Part shown: positions 25,915-33,903 of the stretch, piece by piece
Position numbering within the stretch: the first letter of the stretch is position 1
Layout of the letters: each line of letters opens with the position of its first letter
Assembly: GCA_902627805.1 (NCBI GenBank)
Contig: CACOKN010000006.1
Span: 1-56,851, forward strand
Length of the DNA: 56,851 nt
Direction: 5' to 3'
Source: an uncultured Pelagibacteraceae bacterium
Lineage (GTDB): Bacteria; Pseudomonadota; Alphaproteobacteria; Pelagibacterales; Pelagibacteraceae
The notes under the pieces: model-generated
Told to the model about the DNA's origin: nothing
The model's database searches: none
The model's input: only the letters and a program-made list of their open reading frames with translations
Position numbers and translations under genes: made by a program

Positions 25915-26623
25915 CTTCTTTAACCAGTTCTTCTAATTTAATATCTCCATCATAAATAGCTTTACCGACTATTATACCTTCAATATTTTTCAAAGTTTTG
26001 GCTTTTTTGATGTCATTCATTGATGACACGCCACCAGAAATAATCACAGGACAATTTGATTTCTCCGCAACTTTTGAAGTCTCTTCAAAATTTGGGCCTT
26101 GCTTCATACCATCTCGATTGATATCTGTATAAATCAATCTGCTAACACCATAACCATTTACTTCTTTTAAATAATTTAGAGTTAATTGATTAGAATTTTC
26201 CTTCCAACCAGATACTGATAAATATCCATTTTTGGCATCTAATCCTAAGGCAATTTTATTTGGAAATTGTACACATGCTTCTTTTAAAAAATTTTTATCT
26301 TTAATTGCTGCACTACCTAAGATTACTTTATCAACTCCAACAGCGGTATACTTTTTAATACTTTCAAAGTTTCTCACACCTCCACCAACCTCAATTTTGA
26401 GGTCAAATTTACTTACTATATCTTTAATGATATCTAAATTAGTGGTTTCGCCAGTTAAAGCTCCATCCAAATCGACTATATGTAAATTTTTGAAGCCATG
26501 ATCTTTATATTTACTGGCTTGTTCAACTGGAGACATTTCATACTCAGTTTTATTATCAAAGTTTCCTTTAACTAGCCTCACACACTTTTTATCTTTGATA
26601 TCAATTGCAGGAAATATTTTCAT
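25907..26623 (-). CDS. hisA: ProFAR isomerase (HisA)
   Basis: Isomerises N'-formimino-ProFAR to PRFAR in histidine synthesis. The 238-residue TIM barrel contains [17 protein letters not shown] (catalytic Asp 8), VEVGGG-type phosphate loop [28 protein letters not shown] (second catalytic Asp), [14 protein letters not shown] and IISGGVSSM. Its ATG overlaps the stop codon of a small lipoprotein gene by four bases in the ATGA arrangement, so the first upstream gene in this operon is that lipoprotein and not hisH. Confidence 0.97.
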   Translation of the reverse strand: MKIFPAIDIKDKKCVRLVKGNFDNKTEYEMSPVEQASKYKDHGFKNLHIVDLDGALTGETTNLDIIKDIVSKFDLKIEVGGGVRNFESIKKYTAVGVDKVILGSAAIKDKNFLKEACVQFPNKIALGLDAKNGYLSVSGWKENSNQLTLNYLKEVNGYGVSRLIYTDINRDGMKQGPNFEETSKVAEKSNCPVIISGGVSSMNDIKKAKTLKNIEGIIVGKAIYDGDIKLEELVKEDA

Positions 26624-26763
26624 TTATTAACTTTTACATTTGGTTCAATTGAAATTGAAAATTCCTTATTCAAACTTTTTTTCTTTGTGTTTTCTACATT
26701 TTGAACATTTTGACATGAAATAAGAAAAAAATAACAAAGGATTATAGAAAGAAATTTATTCAT
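26620..26763 (-). CDS. 47-residue predicted lipoprotein between hisH and hisA
   Basis: A short open frame read directly from the minus strand in the space otherwise left empty between hisH and hisA. The product begins MNKFLSIILCYFFLISCQN: a short positively charged start, a hydrophobic stretch and a lipobox (LISC, Cys 17), followed by a polar Asn/Lys-rich tail of 30 residues ending KVNK. The ATG is four bases after the hisH stop, and the TGA overlaps the hisA ATG by four bases, which is the spacing of a real operon member and not of chance. No known family recognised. Because its size is below common cut-offs it may be missing from standard annotations. Confidence 0.7.
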   Translation of the reverse strand: MNKFLSIILCYFFLISCQNVQNVENTKKKSLNKEFSISIEPNVKVNK

Positions 26764-26767
26764 AAAT

Positions 26768-27394
26768 TTAAATATTTATAAAATTATCAATTATTTTAAG
26801 CCCCAACTTATCACTTTTTTCTGGATGAAACTGTGTTCCAAAGATATTTTCTTTTTCAACAGAACAAACAATATTTGATGAATAATCTGTTGTTGCTGAA
26901 ATTACATTTTTATCATTCGGTAAAAATTCGTAACTATGCACAAAATACATGTGTGAATTATTATCAATATTTTTAAAAATCTTACTTTGTTTAACAATAT
27001 TTATCTGGTTCCAACCAATATGAGGAAGTTTGTATTTTCCACTTTGATTATCTATTTTTGTAACTTTTCCAGAAACCCAGCCTAAACCTTTGGTTTCAGT
27101 TTCTTCATAACCAATATCAGCAAACATTTGTAAGCCAACACAAATTCCAAGTAGTGGTTTTTTATTATTTATTGCAAAATCATTCAATGTTTCAGTTAGA
27201 CCATTAATTTTGTTTAAAGCTTCTATACAACTTTTAAATGAGCCCTGCCCTGGTAAAACTACTTTGTCACTAGACTTAATTTTATTTAAATCAGCAGTAA
27301 CCTCAATATTTACCTTATCTTTAGCAACTTCTTTAAATGAGTTTATCACCGAGCTTATATTGCCCGAGTTGTAATCAACAATAGTAACTTTCAT
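26768..27394 (-). CDS. hisH: imidazole glycerol phosphate synthase glutaminase subunit
   Basis: Class I glutamine amidotransferase that supplies ammonia to HisF. The 208 residues show VTIVDYNSGNISSVINSF at the N-terminus, the oxyanion segment VLPGQGSF, the nucleophile elbow LLGICVGLQMF (Cys about residue 85) and the His/Glu of the triad in GTQFHPEKS. It follows hisB by five bases and is followed by the small lipoprotein gene and then hisA and hisF, so the two synthase subunits are made from one transcript but are not adjacent. Confidence 0.97.
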   Translation of the reverse strand: MKVTIVDYNSGNISSVINSFKEVAKDKVNIEVTADLNKIKSSDKVVLPGQGSFKSCIEALNKINGLTETLNDFAINNKKPLLGICVGLQMFADIGYEETETKGLGWVSGKVTKIDNQSGKYKLPHIGWNQINIVKQSKIFKNIDNNSHMYFVHSYEFLPNDKNVISATTDYSSNIVCSVEKENIFGTQFHPEKSDKLGLKIIDNFINI

Positions 27395-27399
27395 TAATT

Positions 27400-27990
27400 T
27401 TATAATGAGCCTTTAGTAGATGGAATTGATTTACTATTCCTGGGGTCTATCTCTAATGCAGCTCTTAACGATCTTGCTAATCCTTTAAAACAAGACTCAA
27501 TAATGTGGTGACTATTATCACCATAAATATTTTCTACATGCAAAGTAATTCCTGCTGCTTGTGAAAAAGCTTGAAACCACTCTTTAAAAAGTTCTGTATC
27601 CATCTCACCAAGCTTTTCGACTTTTAGTTTTACTTTCCAAATTAAGTAGGGTCTGTTTGAAATATCAATTGCAACTCGTGATAAAGTTTCATCCATCGGT
27701 ATCATTGCATGTGCATATCTTCTAATACCAACAGATTTTTTTAATGCTTTTTTCAAAGCTTCACCAATTGCAATACCAGTATCCTCAGTTGTGTGGTGTA
27801 GATCAATATGAGTATCTCCTTTAGCTTTAATACTCATGTCGATTGACGAGTGCTTGGATAACTGCTCAAGCATGTGATTAAGAAATCCTATTCCGGTATC
27901 AATTTTATACTTACCTTTACCATCAATGTTGAGATCAACACTTATACTGGTCTCTTTTGTTTTTCGACTAATTTTACCTTTACGCTTCAT
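27400..27990 (-). CDS. hisB: imidazoleglycerol-phosphate dehydratase
   Basis: Manganese enzyme converting imidazole glycerol phosphate to imidazole acetol phosphate. The 196-residue protein is the mono-functional form without the phosphatase domain. Metal-binding motifs are [33 protein letters not shown] and the late [20 protein letters not shown]. It is the first gene of the leftward his operon. A promoter candidate at 28002-28030 would start the mRNA only about five bases before the ATG, and I see no Shine-Dalgarno sequence, so translation may be near-leaderless. Confidence 0.97.
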   Translation of the reverse strand: MKRKGKISRKTKETSISVDLNIDGKGKYKIDTGIGFLNHMLEQLSKHSSIDMSIKAKGDTHIDLHHTTEDTGIAIGEALKKALKKSVGIRRYAHAMIPMDETLSRVAIDISNRPYLIWKVKLKVEKLGEMDTELFKEWFQAFSQAAGITLHVENIYGDNSHHIIESCFKGLARSLRAALEIDPRNSKSIPSTKGSL

Positions 27991-28001
27991 AATTAAAAAG
28001 A

Positions 28002-28030
28002 GGTATACATATATTATCTAAATATGGCAA
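28002..28030 (-). promoter_or_regulatory. sigma-70-type promoter candidate of the his operon
   Basis: Minus strand TTGCCA (28030-28025), 17-base spacer, then TATACC (28007-28002). The expected transcription start is near 27995, about five bases from the hisB ATG at 27990, implying an almost leaderless message. No attenuator or His-codon leader peptide fits in the remaining space. Confidence 0.55.
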
Positions 28031-28046
28031 TAATACTAAACCTGGG

Positions 28047-28076
28047 CTTGAACTATCAAATTTAGTATCCATTTAT
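28047..28076 (+). promoter_or_regulatory. heat-shock (RpoH-type) promoter candidate of hslVU
   Basis: CTTGAA (28047-28052), a 16-base spacer and CCATTTAT (28069-28076) resemble the RpoH consensus (CTTGAA then CCCAT-N-T). hslVU is a classic heat-shock operon, which supports the reading. The expected start of transcription coincides with the hslV ATG at 28082, so the message would be leaderless; no Shine-Dalgarno sequence is present upstream. Confidence 0.5.
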
Positions 28077-28081
28077 AAGCT

Positions 28082-28597
28082 ATGACGACGATTGTTTTAG
28101 TGAGAAAAAATAATGAAGTGGTAGTGGCTGGTGACGGTCAAGTTAGTATGGGAAATACAGTTGTTAAAAGCACTGCCTCAAAAGTAAGAAAAATCGAAAA
28201 AAGAGATGTTGTCGCCGGATTTGCAGGTTCAACCGCAGATGCTTTAACTTTGTTTGAGAGATTAGAGGCAAAAATAGAAAAGCATGCAGGAAACTTATCG
28301 AGAGCAGCTGTTGAATTAGCAAAGGATTGGCGAACAGATAAATATTTAAGACGACTAGAGGCTTTAATGGCTATTGGTGACAAAGATAACAGCTATATTA
28401 TTTCTGGAACTGGAGACGTGCTTGAACCAGAGGGAGATGTAATTGGAATTGGTTCAGGTGGAAATTATGCTTTAGCAGCTGGAAAAGTTTTAATGGGTAC
28501 AGATATGAGTGCTGAAGAGGTGGCAAAGAAAGCTATTGAAGTTGCTTCAGAAATTTGTGTTTTTACCAATAATAATATTAAAGTTGAAAAAATATAA
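28082..28597 (+). CDS. hslV: ATP-dependent protease subunit HslV
   Basis: Proteolytic core of the HslUV (ClpQY) protease, a bacterial relative of the proteasome beta subunit. The 171 residues start [20 protein letters not shown]; Met removal exposes the catalytic Thr 2. [36 protein letters not shown] and the [20 protein letters not shown] block are typical. The stop overlaps the hslU ATG by one base. Upstream lie a heat-shock promoter candidate and the divergent his operon. Confidence 0.98.
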   Translation: MTTIVLVRKNNEVVVAGDGQVSMGNTVVKSTASKVRKIEKRDVVAGFAGSTADALTLFERLEAKIEKHAGNLSRAAVELAKDWRTDKYLRRLEALMAIGDKDNSYIISGTGDVLEPEGDVIGIGSGGNYALAAGKVLMGTDMSAEEVAKKAIEVASEICVFTNNNIKVEKI

Positions 28598-29970
28598 TGG
28601 AAAAATCTAACGTTACACCTCTTGTTCCAAAAGATAAAAATTCCAAAGATAATGAAACTTTAGTAAGTTCATTATCACCAAGAGAAATAGTTTCAGAATT
28701 AGATAGATTTGTTGTAGGGCAAAATAAAGCTAAAAAAGCTGTTGCTGTAGCTCTGAGAAATAGATGGAGAAGACAAGCTTTAAAAGGTGAAATGAAAAAT
28801 GAAGTATTGCCCAAAAATATACTTATGATTGGACCAACTGGAGTTGGTAAGACTGAAATATCTAGAAGACTATCAAAACTTGCTGAAGCTCCATTTGTTA
28901 AAGTTGAAGCAACAAGATTTACGGAAGTTGGTTATGTAGGAAGAGATGTCGAACAAATAGTAAGAGATTTAATCGAAATTGCTATCTCAATGGAAAAAGT
29001 AAAAAAAAGAAAAGAAGTTTATGCAAAAGCGCAAAAAATGGCAGAAGAAAAAGTTTTAGACGCTTTAGTTGGAAAAAAGGCGAGTACAGCTACAAGAGAA
29101 AGTTTTAGAAAAAGATTAAGAGATGGTGACTTAGATAACAACGAAATAGAAATTGCTGTAAGTGACACAGGTGGAAGCGGAACATCCTTTGAAATTCCAG
29201 GTATGCCAGGAGCGAATGTTGGTATGATTAATATTGGGGAAATGCTTGGAAAGTCAATGGGAACAAAAGAAAAAAAGAAAAAAATGACTATTAAAGAATC
29301 TCATGAAATTTTAATTAATGATGAGTCTGATAAATTAATTGAACAAGATAAAATTATTAAAGCTGCTAAAATCTCAACTGAAAATAATGGAATAGTTTTT
29401 TTAGATGAAATTGATAAAATTTCTGGCAGAACCGATAGAGTTGGAGGAGATGTCTCGAGAGAAGGGGTTCAAAGAGACTTGTTGCCTCTTATCGAAGGCA
29501 CAACAGTTAACACAAAATATGGTCCAATTAAAACAGATCATATTTTATTTATTGCATCAGGAGCTTTCCAACTTGCCAAACCATCGGATTTATTACCTGA
29601 GCTACAAGGAAGGTTGCCTATAAGAGTCGAGCTAGAAGCTTTAACAAGTGAGGACTTTAAAAGAATTCTAAAAGAACCAGACTATAGTTTAATTAAACAA
29701 TATGTAGCTTTGTTAAAAACAGAAAATGTGGATTTAGAGTTCGCAGAGGATGGTATTGATGCAATTGCAAATATAGCATCAGAAGTCAATGCAACAGTGG
29801 AAAATATTGGTGCAAGAAGATTACATACAATTATAGAAAAGATATTAGATGAAATTAGTTTTACTGCTACTGACAGAGCTGGTGAAAAAATTATTATAAA
29901 TAAAGAATATATAAACAAAAACCTTGATACACTTGTTAAAGATACAGACTTATCAAAATTTATTCTTTAA
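28597..29970 (+). CDS. hslU: HslU ATPase subunit of HslUV protease
   Basis: AAA+ unfoldase that feeds substrates to HslV. The 457 residues carry [20 protein letters not shown] at the start, Walker [12 protein letters not shown] (about residue 78), the pore loop GYVGRDV, a shortened intermediate I domain (about 110-240), Walker [11 protein letters not shown] (about 267), the sensor region [17 protein letters not shown] and a C-terminus ending LSKFIL, which resembles the HslU tail that docks into HslV pockets. It runs to within five bases of the convergent sulfotransferase-like gene. Confidence 0.98.
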   Translation: MEKSNVTPLVPKDKNSKDNETLVSSLSPREIVSELDRFVVGQNKAKKAVAVALRNRWRRQALKGEMKNEVLPKNILMIGPTGVGKTEISRRLSKLAEAPFVKVEATRFTEVGYVGRDVEQIVRDLIEIAISMEKVKKRKEVYAKAQKMAEEKVLDALVGKKASTATRESFRKRLRDGDLDNNEIEIAVSDTGGSGTSFEIPGMPGANVGMINIGEMLGKSMGTKEKKKKMTIKESHEILINDESDKLIEQDKIIKAAKISTENNGIVFLDEIDKISGRTDRVGGDVSREGVQRDLLPLIEGTTVNTKYGPIKTDHILFIASGAFQLAKPSDLLPELQGRLPIRVELEALTSEDFKRILKEPDYSLIKQYVALLKTENVDLEFAEDGIDAIANIASEVNATVENIGARRLHTIIEKILDEISFTATDRAGEKIIINKEYINKNLDTLVKDTDLSKFIL

Positions 29971-29975
29971 AACTT

Positions 29976-30737
29976 TTATAAATAATTAAGCTCTTTCATT
30001 TCACTTTCTAATTCTTTCTCCAAACTTTCTTTAATTTTTATATCTACTTGATCAAATTTTTTTAACACATTCTCACTCATTTTTTCAATTTCAGTTGTTT
30101 TTAACGCATTTTCAAATTTCTTTTCATCCAGAGTAAAATTCACTCGACCCAGATGAGCAATAAACTTTAAAATATTTAAAAAAGTCTTATCTGTTTCATT
30201 TATTAAATCTTCATATCTAACTAACAAATATTTATTAAATCTTCTGAAAACTTTCCAAGAATTAAAGTGATTTTTCCATGAACCTAAATAAGTAGTACAT
30301 TGAGATTCAGTTTCTTTTCCAAGAAAAGTTTCCGATAACAAAAATTTTAAAGATTGATCTTCTGAAATCTTAAATTCTTGCGAGTGTGAAGGAATAATAC
30401 TTCTTGGATCCCTTACAATATAAATAACACCGAGCGTATTATGTCTGTCAGTAAATTTAAATTTATTAGTATTTACAAAACAGCTATGGGTTTTTAAAAA
30501 CATTATGCTGTCTTTTTTATTTAAAATTTTTTGTGAATTAATATAATTTTCATACATTTCATCTTGATTATTTATATTTACCCCCAGTTGTTTAAACAAT
30601 GAATTATTAGGAAAAAGATTGATATTTTCAAGTAACTCAGAATGAAAACTTCCATCTTTAGAAAATATGTATGAAGATAATAGAGACCTGACAAAATCAT
30701 TTTCGCTTTGTGGGTAAGATGCTAACCAAACTATCAT
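29976..30737 (-). CDS. sulfotransferase-like protein with altered PAPS loop
   Basis: A 253-residue protein with the sulfotransferase fold. The N-terminal strand and loop MIVWLASYPQSENDFVRSLL aligns with the PAPS 5'-phosphosulfate loop (usual form YPKSGNTW), and VIYIVRDPRSIIPSHSQEF matches the 3'-phosphate-binding motif. In the loop the Lys that contacts the sulfate is Gln and the Gly is Glu, so normal catalysis is doubtful. The central FLKTHSCFV with His and a late NKYLLVRYEDLI are typical. The acceptor is unknown. It stands between hslU (convergent) and smr (41 bases). Confidence 0.8.
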   Translation of the reverse strand: MIVWLASYPQSENDFVRSLLSSYIFSKDGSFHSELLENINLFPNNSLFKQLGVNINNQDEMYENYINSQKILNKKDSIMFLKTHSCFVNTNKFKFTDRHNTLGVIYIVRDPRSIIPSHSQEFKISEDQSLKFLLSETFLGKETESQCTTYLGSWKNHFNSWKVFRRFNKYLLVRYEDLINETDKTFLNILKFIAHLGRVNFTLDEKKFENALKTTEIEKMSENVLKKFDQVDIKIKESLEKELESEMKELNYL

Positions 30738-30778
30738 AATAAAAACATTATATTCCTGAATTATTTAAAATAAATAAT

Positions 30779-31189
30779 TTATTTCTTTTTTAAAAAAATA
30801 TAAAAAGCACCACTACCGCCGTCCTCTATACTTGCTTCGCTTATATTTGAGATGAGTTTCATTAACTCAGCATTGTTTTTTAAAAAATTGGGTATTGAGT
30901 ATTTCAAAATACCTAAATCTTTTGAAACATACGGATCTTTCTCATTGCTGGAATGAAGACCTTTACCTGTAACAATTATAAGTTTATGAACTTTGTCTTC
31001 ATAAGATTTTTTAATAAAGTTCTCAATAATTTGGTTTGCCTCATCTAGAGTTTTTCCATGTAGGTCTAACGATCTAGTTTTTTTAGATTTTATTTCTGAT
31101 TGAAAATTATCTTTGTCTGATAATTTTTGATCATTTGACAAAAATTCTTCCCAAGTTTTTTTATCTTTTTCTGAAATTTTACTATTCAC
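30779..31189 (-). CDS. Smr/MutS2-domain protein
   Basis: A 136-residue protein with a C-terminal Smr domain (about residues 40-136), a nuclease fold found in MutS2 and in stand-alone proteins acting on nucleic acids or stalled ribosomes. Key motifs are SLDLHGKTLDEANQIIENF (the DLHG signature, with LDLH being the active-site strand), KLIIVTGKGLHS and the C-terminal SIEDGGSGAFYIFLKKK. The N-terminal 40 residues are charged and disordered. It begins one base after the tim44-like gene on the same strand; in many Alphaproteobacteria mltA lies between these two, and it is missing here. Confidence 0.93.
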   Translation of the reverse strand: MNSKISEKDKKTWEEFLSNDQKLSDKDNFQSEIKSKKTRSLDLHGKTLDEANQIIENFIKKSYEDKVHKLIIVTGKGLHSSNEKDPYVSKDLGILKYSIPNFLKNNAELMKLISNISEASIEDGGSGAFYIFLKKK

Positions 31190-31786
31190 TTAATTGAGAG
31201 TATTTACTAACAACCAATTCGGGTTGTTAGATCTCGTATCTCTCGAAAACGTCCAAGTGTCATAAATAGTTTTGATTTTATCAGGACTTCCTGAAACAAT
31301 TTTTTTCTCTTGATCTCTTATACAAGTAATGATCTCGCTTACAAAATCTACAGTTACCTGAAGAGCTTTATCGATTTTTTTGTGTTCTTTTATGTCTGCT
31401 GATTTTATTCCAATAAATGTTATTTCAGCATAATGGCCTCTATCACCTCTATCTTTAAGAGCTTTGTTAAACTCATCATAAATTTCTTTACTTAATAAAG
31501 GTTTGCTGGCAATTAACTTGTTATCATTGTCACTAAAATCAGTAATGATTGTTTCATAAGCAATTTTTGCTCCTTTTAAAAATTCACTCTGAGCTTTTTT
31601 ATCAAAATTCTCCTCTTTTTTTAAATTACTTTCTTGATGCACTTCTTTTAAAATTTCTTGAAATTGTTGAGGGTTTTTTCCCTCAAAACCAGTTCTTTTT
31701 CCAAGAATACCTCTTAATCTTAAAAAAATAAACCCAGCTATCATAGCTAATAGTATGATATCGATGTATTCAAAACTATAATTCAT
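31190..31786 (-). CDS. Tim44/TimA-domain membrane-anchored protein
   Basis: A 198-residue protein with an N-terminal membrane anchor (about residues 5-25, YIDIILLAMIAGFIFLRLRG) followed by a linker with FEGKNPQQFQE and a C-terminal Tim44-like domain (about 65-198) with FLKGAKIAYETIITDFS, ALKDRGDRGHYAEITFIGIK and TIYDTWTFSRDTRSNNPNW. Bacterial Tim44 homologues (TimA) are relatives of the mitochondrial import motor subunit; their task in bacteria is uncertain. It is divergent from fxsA across 57 bases holding the palindrome GTTGAATAATTTCAAC. Confidence 0.92.
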   Translation of the reverse strand: MNYSFEYIDIILLAMIAGFIFLRLRGILGKRTGFEGKNPQQFQEILKEVHQESNLKKEENFDKKAQSEFLKGAKIAYETIITDFSDNDNKLIASKPLLSKEIYDEFNKALKDRGDRGHYAEITFIGIKSADIKEHKKIDKALQVTVDFVSEIITCIRDQEKKIVSGSPDKIKTIYDTWTFSRDTRSNNPNWLLVNTLN

Positions 31787-31806
31787 AATGACAATTTAAT
31801 TACTCT

Positions 31807-31822
31807 GTTGAATAATTTCAAC
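31807..31822. promoter_or_regulatory. 16-base palindrome in the tim44/fxsA divergent spacer
   Basis: GTTGAATAATTTCAAC is GTTGAA and its exact inverse TTCAAC separated by TAAT. It lies 20 bases before tim44 and 21 before fxsA, centred in the divergent gap. It could be an operator, or a chance AT-rich dyad. Confidence 0.3.
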
Positions 31823-31843
31823 TAGCAATTAGATTAAAGACAA

Positions 31844-32269
31844 ATGAACTCAGTATTAATTGCCCTTATCCTGGTCCCTGTTGTAGAAATTTATCTATTT
31901 ATTAAGATTGGTGGTCAAATAGGTGCGTTTAACACGATATCATTAATATTTATAACAGCAATAATTGGGGTGTTTTATGCACGATACGAGGGATTAAATA
32001 ATCTTAGGTCTGGTTTTTCACAATTAATAAAAAATGAAGCACCAATTTATGAAATAATTTCAGGTGCTGCCATAGCATTTGCAGCACTTCTTCTGATAAT
32101 TCCTGGATTTGCAACTGATCTTTTAGGATTTCTTTTAATATTTCCTTTAACAAGAAAATTATTTTTTGGAAAATTTATAAAAAAATTTAAGAATGAGACA
32201 AAAATAAAAAAACCATATATAGAAGGTGAGTTTGAAGACATTGAGGAAGACGATGAGCGAAAATTATAA
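31844..32269 (+). CDS. fxsA: FxsA family cytoplasmic membrane protein
   Basis: A 141-residue integral membrane protein of the FxsA family, named for suppressing F exclusion of phage T7 in E. coli; the normal cellular role is unknown. Hydrophobic segments lie at about residues 3-20, 27-45 and 70-100. Family landmarks are VPVVEIYLFIKIGGQIG, the following IGVFYARYEGL, and the conserved LLLIIPGFATDLLGFLLIFP. The C-terminus is basic then acidic. It overlaps secB by 17 bases, implying coupled translation. Confidence 0.92.
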   Translation: MNSVLIALILVPVVEIYLFIKIGGQIGAFNTISLIFITAIIGVFYARYEGLNNLRSGFSQLIKNEAPIYEIISGAAIAFAALLLIIPGFATDLLGFLLIFPLTRKLFFGKFIKKFKNETKIKKPYIEGEFEDIEEDDERKL

Positions 32270-32675
32270 AATAATGAGTAAATTTATAAAAGATATCTCG
32301 GGTGAAACACCTGACTTTGAAACATACATGTATGTAAAAGATTTTATATCTAAGTACCAACTAAATATTGAGATAAACTCGAAACCTTTAAAAGCTCAAA
32401 TTATAGAAGTAAATACTTTACTTAAGTTTCATGATAACAATGAAAGTAAAAGAAAATCGTATTTTGAAATGACTTACACATCTATAATCAAACTTAAAGA
32501 TGAAGTAAAAAATAAGAATATAATTCAAAAAATTGTCTTATGTGATGTTCAAAAAGAAATATTTCCCGAAATAGAAAAGGCACTTTTGAGCCTTTTACAC
32601 ACTTCAGGTTATCCTGGTGTAAAATTCTTAAAAAAAGTTGATTTCGAAGATCTTTATAAAAAGAATTTTAATTAA
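32253..32675 (+). CDS. secB: protein-export chaperone SecB
   Basis: Cytosolic tetrameric chaperone that keeps secreted precursors unfolded and hands them to SecA. I start at 32253 (140 residues), preceded by a good GAGGA ribosome-binding site; the frame extends to 32226 but that part lies inside fxsA. Features of the family are KFIKDISGETPDFE, IEVNTLLKFHDNNE, and FEMTYTSIIKLKDE. The sequence is divergent from E. coli SecB but context (fxsA upstream, dnaQ convergent) is the alphaproteobacterial one. The porin, TesA-like and LolA proteins here are likely clients. Confidence 0.88.
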   Translation: MSENYKIMSKFIKDISGETPDFETYMYVKDFISKYQLNIEINSKPLKAQIIEVNTLLKFHDNNESKRKSYFEMTYTSIIKLKDEVKNKNIIQKIVLCDVQKEIFPEIEKALLSLLHTSGYPGVKFLKKVDFEDLYKKNFN

Positions 32676-33333
32676 AAAAATTTTTTTTTAAGTAAGTTTT
32701 TAAATATTGTGAATGATCATTTTTTTCTTTGTCTGTGGGTATAATAATTTTCTTAAAATATGAAATATTAGTTTTAGATAATTTATTCGATTCATTTATA
32801 TCATTATTGAAATTTAATTTTGGTTCCTTCTGATCTATCAAATTTATGTAAACTTTTGATAATAAATCGCAATCTATAAGAGCGGTATGTTTTTCTCTCT
32901 TAGAATTATCTATCCTATACCTTTTACATAAAGCATCTAAACTATTGGAAGATCCTGGAAATTTATCTCTAGCTAAAATAACAGTATCTATAATTTCATT
33001 ATTAATTAAATCTTTACCCGCTATTTTCAATTCATTATTTAAATGAGATAAATCAAATTCAGCATTATGAATAATTAGTTTTTTTCCTTTTATATAAAGT
33101 AAAAAATTATCTGCTATCTCTCTAAATTTTTTTTTATCAGACAAAAATTCATTTGTATATCCATGAGTTTCAAAAGCCTTTTCAGAGACTTTTCTCTCAG
33201 GATTTAAATAACAATGAAAGTTGTTATTTGTGGGTATGAAATTTTCTAACTCAATGCATCCTATCTCAACTATTCTGTGACCCTCTTTAACGGATAATCC
33301 TGTTGTTTCTGTATCTAAAATTACTTCCTTCAT
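32668..33333 (-). CDS. dnaQ: DNA polymerase III epsilon subunit (3'-5' proofreading exonuclease)
   Basis: DEDDh exonuclease of the replicative polymerase. Exo I is EVILDTETTGL (Asp and Glu), Exo II includes LIIHNAEFDLSHLN, Exo III is HTALIDCDLLSKVY (His and Asp). The 221-residue length is typical; the C-terminal 45 residues are Lys/Asn rich and would bind the polymerase alpha subunit. It is the last gene of the leftward run ppsR-maf-aroE-coaE-dnaQ, which runs away from the candidate origin, and starts one base after coaE. Its tail overlaps secB by eight bases. Confidence 0.95.
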   Translation of the reverse strand: MKEVILDTETTGLSVKEGHRIVEIGCIELENFIPTNNNFHCYLNPERKVSEKAFETHGYTNEFLSDKKKFREIADNFLLYIKGKKLIIHNAEFDLSHLNNELKIAGKDLINNEIIDTVILARDKFPGSSNSLDALCKRYRIDNSKREKHTALIDCDLLSKVYINLIDQKEPKLNFNNDINESNKLSKTNISYFKKIIIPTDKEKNDHSQYLKTYLKKNFFN

Positions 33334-33903
33334 TTACTGTATTTGCTTTAGAATATATTTTATCTGCTTTTTAATAAATCCATTTGTGAAGTTATTTTTA
33401 ATTATAAATTTTGATTTTTTTTTTTTATAATCAAGTGGTAGTTGTATTTTTCTGAATCTGTTCATAATCTTTAAATCAAAATTTTGCCTTTTTTTCAATC
33501 TCTTTAAGATTTCATTTTTATTAGATTGAATAAATATCAAAATATCTTTTCTTTTATTAATTTTATTTTCGAGCAATAAAGGAATATCTAAAATGATTAA
33601 TTTCTTTTTTTTATTTTTCTTTAAAAAAATATTCATCTTCTTTCTTATTTCAGGATGAATAATTTTAACAATTTTCCTTAAATTATTTTTATTTGCTAAT
33701 ATCGTTTTCGTTACTTCTTGTTTTGTAATTGGAAATTGTGTGATATGTTTAGGTAAGGCTTTATTAAGTTTTATAAAAATTTTTCTATTTATTTTATATA
33801 ATTTTCCAACTTCACTATCAGCATTAAATACTGGGTATCCAAATGCTTTGGATACAAAGCTTTTTCCAGATCCTATATCTCCTAAAATTCCAATTCTAAT
33901 CAT
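33334..33903 (-). CDS. coaE: dephospho-CoA kinase
   Basis: Last step of coenzyme A synthesis. The 189-residue protein has the P-loop RIGILGDIGSGKSFVSKAF, FNADSEVGKLY, the HPEIRKKMN segment and LIILDIPLLLENKI, all CoaE landmarks. The usual GGIGSGKS is GDIGSGKS here. Sequence is extremely Lys/Ile/Asn rich. It overlaps aroE by eight bases. Confidence 0.94.
   Translation of the reverse strand: MIRIGILGDIGSGKSFVSKAFGYPVFNADSEVGKLYKINRKIFIKLNKALPKHITQFPITKQEVTKTILANKNNLRKIVKIIHPEIRKKMNIFLKKNKKKKLIILDIPLLLENKINKRKDILIFIQSNKNEILKRLKKRQNFDLKIMNRFRKIQLPLDYKKKKSKFIIKNNFTNGFIKKQIKYILKQIQ

Noticed and set aside
32226..32252. Earlier start for SecB
   Set aside because: Inside fxsA, without a ribosome-binding site; 32253 has GAGGA upstream.
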